Source of the DNA: Amyloporia xantha
Lineage: Eukaryota; Basidiomycota; Agaricomycetes; Polyporales; Adustoporiaceae
NCBI GenBank assembly: GCA_036971615.1
Contig: JAYKKR010000032.1
Coordinates: 310,001-374,000, forward strand
Direction of reading: 5' to 3'
Length of the DNA stretch: 64,000 nucleotides
In this document: positions 11,471 through 24,398 of the stretch, piece after piece
Layout: each line of letters starts with the position of its first letter
Position numbering within the stretch: the stretch's first letter is position 1
The notes under the pieces: model-generated
What the model was told of the DNA's origin: nothing
The model's database searches: none
The model's input: the letters and a program-made list of their open reading frames with translations, nothing else
Translations under genes and position numbers: made by a program

Positions 11471-12065
11471 CAGATCAATCTAACCAGGAGGGTCCACTCT
11501 CAGTTCCGTCGCTTTCATGGCCGGCAGTACCGACTGGCCGTATGGAGGGACACTCGAAACGGAGGTAATATTTCAACAGTGACAACTTCGCGAATTCTAT
11601 TACAGTACATGCGCCGTAGTCTAGACTTGTATTTGCACTGTGTGCCATTACAGGGCTTGATTGAAGGGAAAAATATGCTGCTGTTGCGATCTCACTACCA
11701 TCTGTAACATTTTGTCGCTGATTCACAGCAAATTGTACGCAAGTAGAATGTACGCGACGTAATCATATGACCATCACCAGGTTCGTGATCATCTTCATTT
11801 GATTCCAGCAGTTAGTACATCGCGTATGTGACGCATACTGGATTATCGCAAGACAGTATCGGAACTTAACCGATCACGGAAACTACAATTCTCGGATACA
11901 CTCAAAAATATCTTGATAGGCGGCGGACCGGAATTGGTTGGGAGTCGATAAAATAAGCACCCACAAAGAATGTAGATATCAGCCTGAATACCTGTCTTTC
12001 TAGCGTGTCCGCGCCGTATCCACCAAGAATACTGTTTATAATCTGCGACAAACCAGTGCACGCAT
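11471..12065. other. Intergenic, nothing recognised
   Basis: Short open frames only, none with splice-linked continuation or recognisable motifs. Confidence 0.35.
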
Positions 12066-12383
12066 CGTACAAACACATATGTACATATCACAACCATACT
12101 CGCCCAGTAACTACCCGTCGCGCGCTCATTATGCATGTACGGTTTCTTCTTCCCAATCCCCATTCCCCCTCATATCGATTTCCATCCATCTGTGCATATA
12201 CCACTGACGCAGTCAGTACCAAATCGTACAAATACATATGTACACATCACAACCATACTCGCCCCGTAACTACCCGGCGCGCGCTCACTATGCATGCACA
12301 ATTTCTTCTTCCCAATCCCCATTCCCCCTCATATCGATTTCCATCCATCTGTGCATATACCACCGACGCGGTCAGTACCAAAT
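12066..12383. repeat. Direct duplication, two 159 bp copies
   Basis: The segment starting with CGTACAAACACATATGTAC at 12066 is repeated at 12225 with a 159 bp offset and only a few substitutions. 159 is a multiple of three, so the plus-strand frame reads the same peptide twice. No coding evidence beyond that was seen. The duplication sits just past the 3' end of the reverse-strand gene that follows. Confidence 0.85.
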
Positions 12384-12391
12384 CGCGAGAA

Positions 12392-13446
12392 TTACGATCG
12401 TAACGAAACCAACCGCTGGACGATCGCGTCGACAAGAGGTATTTCAGCTCGCTCGATATTAACTACGCGGTTCGGATCTCGCCGACCAAGTTTCATTACG
12501 ATAACATTGTCGTACCAAACGATGTCGAGCCGACTGCGAACTGCGCCATTAATTTGACCTCGATGACCTTCACGCGGCGCCCGATATAGACGGTATTCGT
12601 TTTGCAGTAGACACGCCGTACCCGGAATCACGGAAGTACGAATAGAACTCCATCCAGCGGGAAACCAAAAATCCAGATTCAAATCTTCTGGCCAACACGG
12701 CGCATCATCGGGAGCATCAGGTCCAGTTGGAAGCAACAGCAATCGAGGCCGGTCACCGAAAACAGGATATACCAGAACACGACGGGCGACAAAAACTGTA
12801 GACTAGAGACAGCATTCACGTTAAGTCGGTCTGTACGTCAGCACACCGCGCACTCACGTTATTAACAGCAATTCGCGCGTCCCGAGACCGAGAGGTAACG
12901 CACTGGTTTGTCCACGCCCCACTAATGGATGAGTGTTGGGTCTAGGTGGGAGCATAACATAACAAGATGAGCATACGATAAGAAAAACGATCATTTGTAC
13001 CTCTTACCATGTGTCTCCAGAGTAGTTCTGCTGCTACCAGTGTTAAGACTTGTCGCCAGACGTGTAACGAAAGCCGCAACAGCGATATGTCAATAAATAC
13101 TGCTCAATGTGCTATCCTCGAACCCATACACTTTGACCGACACACACACACTCGCCAGGACAAGGATTGCACTTATCGTAATTGGTCTCTTGTCAGCATG
13201 ACGCAGTTTCACTATGGTATGAACACAGAGCGGCTACTTTGACTGACCATACCGGTTTGAAAGCGTCATCAAACTGTGTCGCACGGGTGACCGAGCAAAT
13301 CCGGATAAGCAAGGTGATGTAGCTTGAGCGGCAAACAGCCAGCGTCCGTGTGGATAGAGTAAGAGTGTTCTCGATGGGATAGAACTAGGTCCGGAAGAAA
13401 CGTTCTTCTTCACCAGACGTTGCCCGCTCTGCATCCTGTTCGACAT
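12392..13446 (-). CDS. Multi-exon protein of an unnamed basidiomycete family
   Basis: Three consecutive coding segments connect in phase 0 by consensus introns. One ends at 13008 (reads LRLSLHVWRQVLTLVAAELL). The second is 12941-12858. The last is 12802-12392, whose sequence includes VYPVFGDRPRLLLLPTGPD, then a hydrophobic/aromatic block, then VKLGRR-like and IPLVDAIV segments before the stop. Upstream, a Met-starting segment at 13446 may be the first exon, but its junction to 13.1 kb was not resolved. I do not recognise a functional domain. The even hydrophobic/charged pattern suggests a soluble folded protein. Confidence 0.45.
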
Positions 13447-14177
13447 AGAGACGTGCGTTTAGATGTGTCGTCCTCAGGAGGTTTCGGGTTTCCTCCTTTA
13501 TAGTTAACAATTTCAGAGCTATACGAGCGAAATTGCCTTAGATGCTTGATAGTGAATAACAGCTCTTATTGTGCTCCTTGCTAGTAAAACCGTCAAAAAA
13601 CCCAAAGAGGAGGAACCGTACTAATTCACTAAATATGCACCGGTGAGATGGCGAGTAGCTCGCGAAGCTGAATGGTACAAAACGTAGCAGGCTTGTATGA
13701 GGCTATGATTGAGGCGCATAATTATGATACTTAGGAGTGAAACATTTCAATCATAAGCCCTATACCGTCTGCCGATCGTACTTACATCATACCCCACGCA
13801 CATCTCCTAGATAATTGTGGTACAACCTGGTAAGTGCGCCCCCTTCTCCGCGTGTAATACGGAACAGTCATATTACAAGGCTTACTTCTGAACTCACGCC
13901 GCCTCAGCATCCTAAGCCGCCAATTTACGTCACGCACACAGCGTGTATTCGGCAGACGTCTTCAGTGAATGGGATGGGACAGCCACATTCTCTTGTGCTG
14001 GCATTCACTCTAAGGCTTGTGCCCGCTGTAACCGTCTTCTGGCCTGAGTTGCGTATGACGCCATCGCTGACCTCGTCTTGTTCTACTAGGATGAGTATAA
14101 GTACGAGTAGCGGCCCTATCGAATATCAAGTAGGCAACTGTCCTTTGTCGTCCCATCTTGCGAAGCTCTATCCACCC
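13447..14177. other. Intergenic / possible 5' region of family member A
   Basis: An open plus-strand frame extends upstream of 14178 to 13815, but it lacks similarity to the N-terminus of the paralogue at 28.7 kb, so I treat it as leader or missed intron rather than coding. Confidence 0.3.
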
Positions 14178-15796
14178 ATGTACGTTATGGAGGAAATACT
14201 TGCGGACTTGCGTATGTGGAAACACTATCAGTTCCACACACAAAATATGGACAGAGGCGCCGCGGACGGCGTGTATTTGCTAGGCACCGACAGTCCGTTT
14301 ATGGAGCTACGTGCTGACTACTCGACCACGTGGTCGGTACGTGTATCCGGCGATTGACGATTTGTTGGCGTCTCACGCCTTCGCTGATTCCTACAGCTGT
14401 TCTCACTGAAAGATAATGTCACATCCAATCATTACGTCGTTATATGGGATCGGCATTCGGACTTGGAGACTGGGAATTATGTACCCTGCGGGAAAATTAC
14501 TCCTGCTGATTTCCCTCTAACTCGAACGTAAGCACATGTTCTTCAATCGTTTCTACGCCTTGTTCACTGCTACTATAGCCAAGACACGACAAATTACAGG
14601 TGCGAATTCACGTACGCTCCTCACACCAGCGTCGATCGCAATATCTATTCTTTGCAACAGGTGTGTATACCGCGAGACATTCCTGGGTTGCTAACGAGTT
14701 ATGAGAATACAGGACTCAGAGGCCTTCGCTGGCTCGCTTGCCGAGTTTAATCTTCAGACCAAGCGAAGACGGGACTGGCAGTCCGGGATAGACGTCACAT
14801 ACAGCGAGCGATATCAAATGGTCGCTTCCTTGTCCTATCGACGTGCTTCCACGAATGCCAACAACGATAACGAGGTCTTGTATGATATTCACTCCTGGAT
14901 TTCCACCGCTATCCGAAAGCAGCCATATTTCTTTCCTAATCCGTGTCACTCAAACATCTGGGATTACGTGGGCCGGAAACCGAGTCGTATGAAGAATGCA
15001 GCCGCCTTTGTGCGCGGAGACGTCGTACAGTTTTCCTGCCCTGTGTCCGTATCTTTCGCGGCTAATTCCTGGTCTACCGAACTGCATTCGGCGGATTCTA
15101 TTTGGATTGGGAAGGTAACGTCCGGCATATTGCAGCGCGCGGATGGATACGGTGTTCCGAACGTACATCGGTCCAGCCGCCCCGACATTATCAAGGGTGA
15201 CAGCGGTACGTTCAGTATCTAGATAGTTCCATGCAGTGAATATAGTCTATACCCTAAAAGCCTCTCCGTCTGTTTATATAGGTCATCCAGAGACTCCCAT
15301 ACCCAAGCTTGAGCCGTACGAAAACAAAGCAGCAATCACGCTGGGTACGTCGTATTCGGAAATGAGATGCGTGTACTAAATGCTTTCTTTCTTAACAGCT
15401 GTCCTTACGCCTGCTGACCACGATGTCACCGTACCATTCATCCGTATCACACACCGGCAGTTTGTCACCGAATTTCGCCATCAGGGCAGGTCGAGTTCCA
15501 GAGTCGTGGACCTTATCAGACCAGATGGATCCGAGACTGAATGGGGCCTTAAGGACACCGCGGACACCTCCGTCCAGCTCCCTCTTTCTTATGTGCCCGA
15601 TGATGCAATGGATGGCAACCCAAATGCGGTCACTACTGACGCCGAGTCGTCTGTAGGTACCGGTACTCATAAACCCCGTTTAGGTGACTCCGTCGCCGAT
15701 AACATGGTGCAAGATAGCGGGGACGATACGACTCATTCTCGCTACTCACGTCCCGTTCCTCGGGCAACAGCTCATGGCAAAGGAAACGCCCAATAG
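14178..15796 (+). CDS. Paralogue A of an uncharacterised two-member family
   Basis: Exons 14178-14336, 14397-14527, 14579-14660, 14713-15205, 15282-15344 and 15399-15796 join with phases 0, 2, 0, 1 and 1, giving about 441 residues. The same exon order, the same phases and an exon 3 of the same length (82 nt) occur in the gene at 28698-30373. Shared landmarks are TGNYVP, RCxFxYA, xYxLQ before intron 3, an EFN segment just after it, a block reading IHxWIxTAI...FFPNP, and a RGDxVxFS segment. The C-terminal ~150 residues are polar and do not match the paralogue. No catalytic motif is recognised. The core suggests a globular domain of about 300 residues. The exact start is uncertain: a second ATG lies nine bases downstream. 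Confidence 0.6.
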
Positions 15797-16600
15797 GCCT
15801 CGATGTTTGGGGTTTTATCCTGTGGCCTTATTTGCTGTAAGGCATAGGTCGGAATGGGTACGCTGTACGATGCTGGCTTGTAACATTATTTCGGTCTGTT
15901 CCTGCTGTCTTGTAAAATTTTGTTCGGTTCGTATTGGTGCAGCTAAACCGCATCAGTGTCTTAACCAGTAAACTGATTACAAACCTGCAGTATCGCGGCG
16001 GCACGTTACGACGTATGCAGAACCGCCCGGGCATTGTATTACTTCCTGTACACCGAATATAATTCCTACCCCGCCCATACGATGTCAGCGGACAGGTTGC
16101 ATATGGTCGTCTCCACGACGCATCCACACGACCTCCTCCGCCGATCATGTTCTCACTGACGCGGATCCTATCGGAGGAGTAGGGCTGCCATTGCTCAGAC
16201 ACCCAGGCATTTGGGTTTGACACAGTAAGCTTACCATCGTGCTCACATGAACGCGGGTGGCGTGAAAGGAGGCGGGAAGCGTGCGTCGACACGCGTACAG
16301 TGCGGGAATTGTGACGTCGGTGCTGCGGCAATCCAGGTGCACCCGTCGTCGGCTGGTCTGTAAGCATCGACGAGTATGTGCGTGCATACCAGCATTCCCG
16401 TTTTGTGCTCGTCGGGACGTTGAGGCTGTATTACTTTTGCAGTGAAAGGACATTGAATATTAGATACCATATGATGCGAATGTAATGGAGGCACTCACAA
16501 AACGGGTCAAGGACATCGGCACGCCTAAGCTGATTGTGCTGCGGCCTATGCTGTGTAACACCCTGGACGCTGTCGATGGGCCCAATCTCTATGCGTCAGT
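15797..16600. other. Intergenic, nothing recognised
   Basis: A 179-codon reverse-strand frame (15828-16367) is rich in Arg, Thr and Asn with no continuation or motif, and is probably chance. Confidence 0.35.
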
Positions 16601-17553
16601 ATGACCCATGCTGCGTGCATGTCGATGCCAGCAAGCCTGAGCCAGGCGCTGCGCGCTTCACCAGCTCGCGCGAGTTTCTCACGTGGCGCCTCCTCATTCT
16701 TGTCTTCCACCATGGCCGACGATGCCAATCGTGCCGTGCATATCCAAGCCGATGGTCCTCTGATTATTTTCATACTCCAGCCACCGCCTTCAGGATATAT
16801 GGTACATGATTTCCACTGCCAGTTGAGTTTTTGGGCCTCATTGATGTGAAATGTGGTAGTCACTGACGGTCAGCTACTCTACGGCTCCTGCCACGACTGC
16901 ACACCACACGCGGAATCCTCTCGATCTCGGTGAACATCGGCCTACCATACAAGCTTAGCCTCGTAAAGGGCGCTTCAGTGATCCGTGGCGTCGCCGGCGC
17001 CGCCAAGCGCCAACAGACTCTTGCCGATCCACTCGAAGATACAAACCAGGGGCCAAGTGGACGCCTAACTCCGTCCCCGCCTGCTCAGCATCTCGGAGTC
17101 AAGTAACAAAATATTGGGATATGGCCCGATGCCCCTACTCGAGGAGAGATCGACGAGCCAGAAACCGAGCCCGAGCGACCGCTCAGACTGTAAGGGTGCT
17201 AACGATGGGTCTAAATTGAGCTAACGCTGAACATGAGCATCGGTCTCTGACGAGCGTGACACCTGCGGGTATAACAAATAGCTGTGCGGCAGACCCACGA
17301 GAGCTGGAGAGATATACATCAGCACTACGCACAAGACTCATCCATCGTGCTCCACTGGTATGTGCCTGATTCTTGATTCCGTCACAGCCTAAACTATTGG
17401 ATTACAGCGGCCCAATCAGTTGGACGGCGCGTCCGATGTCACACCTCAGAGGGGGCCGCGGACGCCGGGGCGACGATTGGTACAACGCGCTGCGGTACCT
17501 TCCTCACAGCCTGAAGAGGATGAAACGCTAGTCCGAGACTGGTGGATGCATTA
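16601..17553 (+). CDS. Probable multi-exon gene, function unknown
   Basis: Coding-like segments without an assured exon model. One near 16700-16820 contains VHIQADGPLIIFILQPPPSG. A second, about 16870-17104, reads TRGILSISVNIGLPYKLSLV followed by a Gly/Ala helix and a Pro/Ser-rich stretch. A last one, about 17406-17553, is Arg/Pro-rich and ends at a TAG after DETLVRDWWMH. Consensus acceptors precede the later pieces. The order ordered domain, basic helix, disordered tail is plausible for a single protein. I do not recognise it. Confidence 0.35.
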
Positions 17554-18238
17554 GGGTGGTAGCCAAGCAACGAGAGAGGTTTTATTCCTCTGAGAGTGGG
17601 AGAGCTGTCGGTGGAAATGGTCCCGAAATTGTACACAACGCAACCGTTGATTGAATGTCACAGCCTTTCGGATTGAAATGTACTGTAATCTACGAGAAAT
17701 ATAATTATTTACTGTCTCATTGGCTGTTATATTATGTGTACCTAGGTAGGAATAAGGGGATGTGCTGTGCACATACATAGAGATGCATAGCGGCATGTGC
17801 ATGCCACAAGGGGCCACATAGGGCACTATAGTTGCCACTAGAGGCGACAGAGACTACATGTCTGACTCATCACTGGCACCGGCTAAGCGGCCAAAAGCTT
17901 TTCACCGATGTAGGCTGCGCTCTGTGTAGCTAGTAGATACATCGTACGAATGCTGAACCACGTTGAATGCGTTCACTATCACGGTGCAGATCGACGCGCT
18001 TTGATGCGGACGTGCATGTGCTCACATCCGATGGATGTCCGTCCAACGGTATTGTATCTTTCCCTTCCGGACTCTAATCAGATTTCAGCCACAACACATG
18101 CCTGCGGCGGGTCCAACGCGCTGACCGCATTTTCCGGATCCACTGTGTGCATAACGATCTTGATATAAAAGCGATAACGATGCTAGTACTGTATCAGCGT
18201 TCGTACACCATGTCAATCACGCCGGTTTCCGTCCCTCT
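17554..18238. other. Intergenic, nothing recognised
   Basis: Between the end of the preceding plus-strand gene and the stop of the reverse-strand F-box gene. No repeat or RNA gene was noticed. Confidence 0.35.
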
Positions 18239-20299
18239 TCATTCGCCTTCGTCTTCCTTCCACGCGCCCTCCACTATAAATAGGTCAGAACCCGACCATG
18301 TCAAGATTGCCGCTGGACTTCCGTGAACGCTCCCGTAGAAGGCGAGATTACCCTTTAATATATCCTTCATAGGTGGGTGTATGGCCCTCTCCACCTCCCA
18401 TGCCCATCGAACCGGCCTGTAGCATGAAAATGCGTCCGTGGGATACCATACGAACTCCGTGAGTGTTGGGCATTGGTTGATGAGTCCATCCAGTGCTCGG
18501 TACACAAACGGTCCGTTAAGACGTTCCCACGCACCAATAAGCAATGTTCGGTCGTCTCCTCGTTCAGATAAATCCAATTCCGCTCCGAACGCGATCGCAA
18601 GGTCCTGTTCGACGCGTTCGAACGCCTCTTGCTCATCTGCAATGCGCACAAAATTCAGCGATAGAGGGTCCCCCGGTTGGTACCGGTTGCAAGCAAGCAA
18701 ACTATTGATGTATCCCCATCTCCATACGGGTGGCACCACCCTGCGTAACCAAGGCCCTTCGACCGTCTCGTTTGTAATCACCTGTGGTGTGTCGTTATCC
18801 CAAGTCCATTGTAGGGGAATTCGCCAACATAGCACTAGCTTCTGAAGGTTACTCCAGCCGCGAAGTCCATTTGCAATCTCGTTCTAAGCCCATTATTAGT
18901 AACACAATCGACTGTTCAACCACCCGTCACAAATGGACTACTCACCATGAGAGATGTAAATGATCCCCTATTCTGACTTGTTTCATATGTGAGTTTCAAT
19001 TCTTCCACACTTGCTAGCCTGTGTCCGAGTGTGAAGAAGGTAGGCAAGTCCGTAACGAGATGTCCCATGTTTTGCCAACGTGATTGGTTACGTATAGGCA
19101 GGGTCAACGATGTTATAGCATGACGTGGCCTTGCTGTGCCCGTTGACGTACTGCTGACTCTAGATGGTCGTCGATTGAATGCGAACGTGGTGAGAGGCAG
19201 GTGGTGCTGGTTGTCTTCGTCTGAATGCGTATTGACATATGGATCATCGGTTCCCACTCCATCTGTGGTCCTCGGAGGCAGCCTATTCCATTGACCGGTA
19301 CCATCGGCAAGCTTAAGTATTCTGTCAAATGATAGCATCCGCGACGTCCGAAAGCTGACGCTGACTTCGCATAGTACACGATGATCGTTTATGAACTTGT
19401 AGACTTGAAGAGGGTGTGCTGGCGTCCACTGCAGAGAAAAGGACGCCAGATTTGGGAACGATAGCCAGCTACAATGTATCGCCCACCAGGATGAAATTGG
19501 TGCGTCCTGTATTAACAGGTTTACCACAGAAGCAGCCCGTATCTGTCGGTCGTATGCCACGCGCCCTAGAACGAAGCCCCCCCTTATGTGGAGTCGGAAT
19601 ACTCGCAATAGAGGCCAGCTGTCGAGAATAGGGAATTGGCACCCACTGTCCCACTGCAGGTCCAACAACGTCAACTGCTTGCAATCCTCCACAGATCTGA
19701 GAGTGTCGTGCGTCATTATAGCATCCGCGAGTTCAAGTGACTGTAGGTTGGCAAATGTCGCTCTCGGTAATACAGGGGGTATGTCGTACGGAGGGTGCGC
19801 GCAGAAGGCATCCTTAGGTAACGGTAGACCAAACTGTAGTTTACTGTGCGCAGAACGCTGTCAGCCTGCGAGCCTGATTGACCGTTACATATACGTACCG
19901 TACCCACAATGCCTCTTTGCTGGCCTCCGTCGAAAACAGTCTAAGTACTCCCACAACGTCTACGGATGACGTAAAGGATAGTCTCCGGAAGACGTATGGG
20001 AGGGTGATGGACCGCAATCGCTTGCACGTCATAGACATCGCCTTCACCGTGCGTGATCCGATACTGTATACGCCTCGACTTACGGACGCTACGTCTTCTG
20101 TTATGTCCATGAGCAGTTCATCCGGTAGATATAACAGCCAAGCTTGTCCCTCTCCAACCGACCCTATGGCGGGCAGCATTGTAACCGTATGGCAGAGCGG
20201 GTGCTTAATATCCCCATCAGCAACCGGCCAGAATTTATCATCACACGTCGACCCCCCCACGCACCGTTCTAAACATCGGACGGATGATAATACATTCAT
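18239..20299 (-). CDS. F-box / leucine-rich-repeat-like protein
   Basis: Exons 20299-19889, 19833-18946 and 18883-18239 join in phase 0 through consensus 55 and 62 nt introns, giving about 647 residues. An F-box-like start is visible in exon 1 (LPDELLMDI followed by a region ending CKRLRSITLPYVFRRL). The rest has the irregular LxxLxLxx spacing of fungal F-box LRR proteins, for example ANLQSLELADA and SVEELKLTYE. Such proteins are SCF ubiquitin-ligase substrate receptors: the F-box binds Skp1 and the repeats bind the target. The family is greatly expanded in Agaricomycetes and individual targets are unknown. The first Met may be too far upstream; a Met 39 codons later (MLPAIGS) is an alternative. 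Confidence 0.7.
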
Positions 20300-22437
20300 A
20301 CCCGTACCATGTACTGGGGTTGTCTTCGAACATCAAAGCCATACGGTATCCTTTCATTGTGAGGATGCCGGTTATCGACCCCCGTCCACTGTACGTCGTG
20401 AACATTAAGGGCGCGGGTAGAGTCGATAACATAATCTCCGCTTCTTTTGTTTTGACTGTATCTAATGTGAGCACATTAAACCCCTGCTATATACTTTGCG
20501 TACTCGCCTTGCATCGGTCTTATTTTGTTCCAAGCAACCGCCGTTCGCCACATATGCGCTATGTATGCAATCATATGATCAACCTCGTTCCTATGGCTGT
20601 TTTTGCGAGATAGCTGGGGATTTCATTAGTATGTTTTTACGCTGGTGATGCTTAGCAGGCTAGATTCCTCGTATCCTGCCAGTGCCTGCCAGTGAATCAC
20701 ACATATTATCACTGAGGCAACTTCGTATAGCACCTGCTTCACTCATAGCACTCGAAGCTGATCCGAGTCATTGTCTACTATCTTACAATGTCGTGTGCGT
20801 TGACCTGTGCATGTGACAAGATGGGAGCCAGAAAGATATGTGATGGAGAGGATATCGGTAAAATTGGCTCGTGTATCCACAGATCCGACTGCGTGGCGTG
20901 CACTCATAGTGTATTTGTATTGCCATCATCATGACTGCCCGGCTGCCAGGTGTCAAAGTCCTTCAGTGGACTGTTTAAAATATGAATACACGCCACACAA
21001 TGATACTGCACACATCCGACCTGTTTGTCAGGTGGTGCACGGTGCAGGCATACATTCCATCAGGCGCGTGCGAGACGCTGACAAATCCAGTACATTGCGT
21101 TCAGCACAGAGCAGTAAACTTGAACTCGTCATGTAGGTTGCACAATCCTGCACGACTGGCTATCTGGAATAGTTGTACTCACCATAGGGTGTACGATCTC
21201 AATGTCTTCGCGCTGACAAGCTATGTGTATCTTCACTCCGTTTTTGTACCGATGCAGCTCTGTCAGTTCAACCACACTCTTGCCTGTCCCAATGATTGTG
21301 CTCAGAAATTTGTAAAGCCTGTCTGTAACGTCGTAAGTAACAACTCCAATCTTCAGTAGTAGTACAACTTATGCACTCACCTGACGTATCCTCAATACCT
21401 GCCTGGTCGTCCATGGCCTGTAAATAGGTTCTAGATATGACCCTTCACCTTTATTACAGCATACGACAAAAATCCTAGGGTGAGTGATATGCCGTGGGTG
21501 GCAAGTGCAGTGGGTGGTTGTGTGATACGTGGGTCTTACGAGCAAATCCTTATGTGGTCCTATGGACCCCGACACACGTCAAATGCCTTTGCAATTGTTT
21601 TGTCTTGTTTGACTGTATTGTTGGTGCTACGTAGCATTAGACACTTCCCATCAGACTCGACATGTCTCATTGTGTTTTGCTGTATCCGATTTACTGACCT
21701 GACTTCTTTTGTTTAGCTTACAAGTATATGTTCGGGAATTTCCATGCACCGGTAACAAGTTTATTGACTAGTTGATGTTGTGTGCATTCTCCATTTGATA
21801 TGCAATATGCCTGGGACCTGGTGCATGTGGTCGGTGCATGCAATACATTGCCAGCAGAATACTGTCCTTGTCGTTGCATGTTCCATCCATGTTCTAGACC
21901 CCATGCACCTAGCTCTGTCTGGTACTTTGTATTGAAAATCCTCGTCACTTCACACCTTTAAATGTGCTCACGGTCCACCTGACCGTTTGAATGAAATTCA
22001 GATGAGGTTCATCACCTTATACTGTATAAATAAAAAATAAAACAAATCACTATACTCGATCAACTCCCAGCCTGTCACTCATCGGTCTCTATCCTGTATT
22101 CAATCTCAATAGGTAATGTTACCTTCCAGACCTTCATATTCAATATTGGCGCACATAGTCTGACTCCGTTTGCATAACACCTAGATAACATGGTGTATGT
22201 CATGGTCTATATGTCAGGACTCTATTTTATGTAATGAATGTCTGGACCAACAATGTAATGCACATTTCCGATATATGTAGTGAATTTAATTCATGTCCAA
22301 TCGGCCCGACCATATTTTGACTTGTTGTGGATTTGCACGATTCAACGTGTCTGGTGCATGTTCTATCATTTCCCGTCTGCCAACCAGTGTGAATCTCAAT
22401 CGCCTCACCTATTGTATGTTCATCTTCTACTGAACAC
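20300..22437. other. AT-rich non-coding region
   Basis: No gene is supported. Base composition becomes more AT-rich from about 20.6 kb, with many CATGTG/CACATG words, suggesting old repeat remnants. Frames of 100-176 codons on either strand carry no motif. Confidence 0.35.
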
Positions 22438-23232
22438 ATGGCAGCCAGACACGCACACCCTACAGAACAAGTATCGTCAACCATTGGCTGGGTAGAAACC
22501 CTCGATGATGTGCTCTTGCTTGTCGCACTTGCCTTGCGTGATGAAGGAGGTTTCACATTTCTTACAGAGATCCCATCTACTGCATACTTCAAGTCTACCC
22601 CTCTCAGGAGCGGTAACATATTCCTGTATTTAGAAAGTTATCCCTACAGTCACGGTCAGCGGTCAAAATGGGTGGACAATCTGCAATGGTCGGTTACTGG
22701 ATTTGTAGACCACTTTACGGTGCATTTAGTCATCTTGTCCCCCAACCTATTACTAACAGTCGATCATCAGATGCAGCATCAATTAAACAGCAATGCGAAC
22801 CCGAACCCAAGCTGCAACCCCTTCTCCTGGGATCACACGATCTCCTATAGCACACTGTTACCACCATCAGATGTCCCAACAACATGTCGTGGCCTACCCC
22901 TGCATCTTGAGGTTGCCCGCATCCATAACCAGATACAGGTAGTGCATAGAAGGCTCCATGATCTTTCCAGCAATCGGAATGTTTACATTCCCATGAAACC
23001 GGAGGCTCTTCATGGTCCTTGGATATGTGCTGATCTGATGGGAACACCGTCGTCTTTATTCAAAAAGAGAGGCTTGATCCGAAAGGTTCGCTCCACATTT
23101 AATATTGCTGTCTGCCCTTGTGTCAACCCACGTACAGAGCATTTCTTTGGAAATTGGCGGTACATTCTGTCATGTCGTGGTGTATTACCACCCGTTGGAT
23201 ATTATCTCTGGGGCTCTTCAACGTCCAACTGA
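22438..23232 (+). other. Unsupported 264-codon open frame in AT-rich DNA
   Basis: The longest open frame of the gene-poor region. It has no recognised domain, no clear splice continuation and His/Pro/Ser-rich content. It could be a relic of a transposon gene or chance. I see no reason to assign a function. Confidence 0.15.
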
Positions 23233-24000
23233 TATGATTGATTGTAGTAAGTCTTATTACATAGCAATTGCTACTTGATATACTGACATATTATTGTGAC
23301 CTACACACATAGGTTTATATCCTGACGTGGCATTAATGAGTAAAAATACCCGTATTATATCTCCATCCATTTGTGGTTGAAAGCGAGGGGCAATTGACTT
23401 ACATATATCATCATCCCTCATGGTAGCTAGCAGGGGTCATTGTAATCTTGCACTGAAATCTCGTTCATACCCAAGTCCTATTTTTCTGTGGTGCTATGCC
23501 AGTCTATTTGTCACCATTGGAATTCCAGTCACATGCACCAATAAAATCCCAATCTTACTTGGAGTGTCTTAATGTACTCAAATGCCAATTTAGGAATTCT
23601 AAGGACTAGATAAGGAATGTTGAGCCAACCTCTATTCTTAATCATGTCTGGACAGATCTTAATTAAGCCTACAAGACATCTTAAGAGATGGTAGACTAAG
23701 CAAAATTGGAATTTTCCTGATGCAGTGGATGTTACCAATGTATTGTAGGGAGGGTTAAGGCTCCAACTATTTAGCTTATGTTTACAGAAGTTGGGATTTG
23801 AATGGTACATAGTATACAGATAGCAACTAACCAGCAAATAGACAGTACAAACAGTACACATACCTATAAGAAAAAGAAAGCAATATGTCCTTAAAATATG
23901 CAATAATTCTTCATATAACCAATGCTCAGTGCCACAGTCTCCTTAAAGTTCTATGAATTTCATCGATACTAAGATGGTAAAAAAAAATAGTCACACAATC
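23233..24000. other. AT-rich non-coding region left of the MITE
   Basis: Nothing recognised. The last three bases (ATC) are the left copy of the MITE target duplication. Confidence 0.35.
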
Positions 24001-24398
24001 CACTGCAAAGAAATCACCATTTCACAGGCAGTGAAAAGGGTAAGATAGGTGTGAACAAATATTGACTTATGGAACCATTGCAAGCAAGTTGGAATTGTAT
24101 GGAATGGTTATTATTTCAAAAGCTATTGTAGAATTGGAAAGTTAAAATTTAATGGACTAAGTGAGGCTACATAAAAGATACATGAAATTACTGATCTGTC
24201 AGTAAATGCTTCATTCTATTAATTTTAAGTAACCTTATTTAGTATGTCAAGCTTGAACTTAGTGAATCTCCAACAGGTTTATGAATTAATAATATTTCAC
24301 ACGATTTCAACTTGCCCAAGATGATTTTATAAGTAAACCATTTCCCGTGCCTACCTTACCCTTTTCAATGCCTGCGAAACGGTGATTTCTTTGCAGTG
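24001..24398. mobile_element. 398 bp CACTA-like MITE with 49 bp terminal inverted repeats
   Basis: The first 49 bases (24001-24049, beginning CACTGCAAAGAAATCACC) are the reverse complement of the last 49 (24350-24398) with four mismatches. The element starts CACTG and ends CAGTG, and is flanked by ATC on both sides (23998-24000 and 24399-24401), a 3 bp target duplication. Known: CACTA (EnSpm/CMC) transposons have CACTA/CACTG termini and 3 bp duplications. It contains no open frame of note, so it is non-autonomous and would need a transposase supplied elsewhere. Confidence 0.85.

Noticed and set aside
13009..13242. Plus-strand frame of 77 codons
   Set aside because: The opposite strand here reads as a spliced exon of the 12.4-13.4 kb gene.
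20982..21359. Plus-strand frames of 109-125 codons
   Set aside because: No motif and no conservation signal; overlapping frames of similar length suggest chance.
22438..23232. A 264-codon gene
   Set aside because: No domain, no splice partners, biased composition and AT-rich surroundings; kept only as a low-confidence note.
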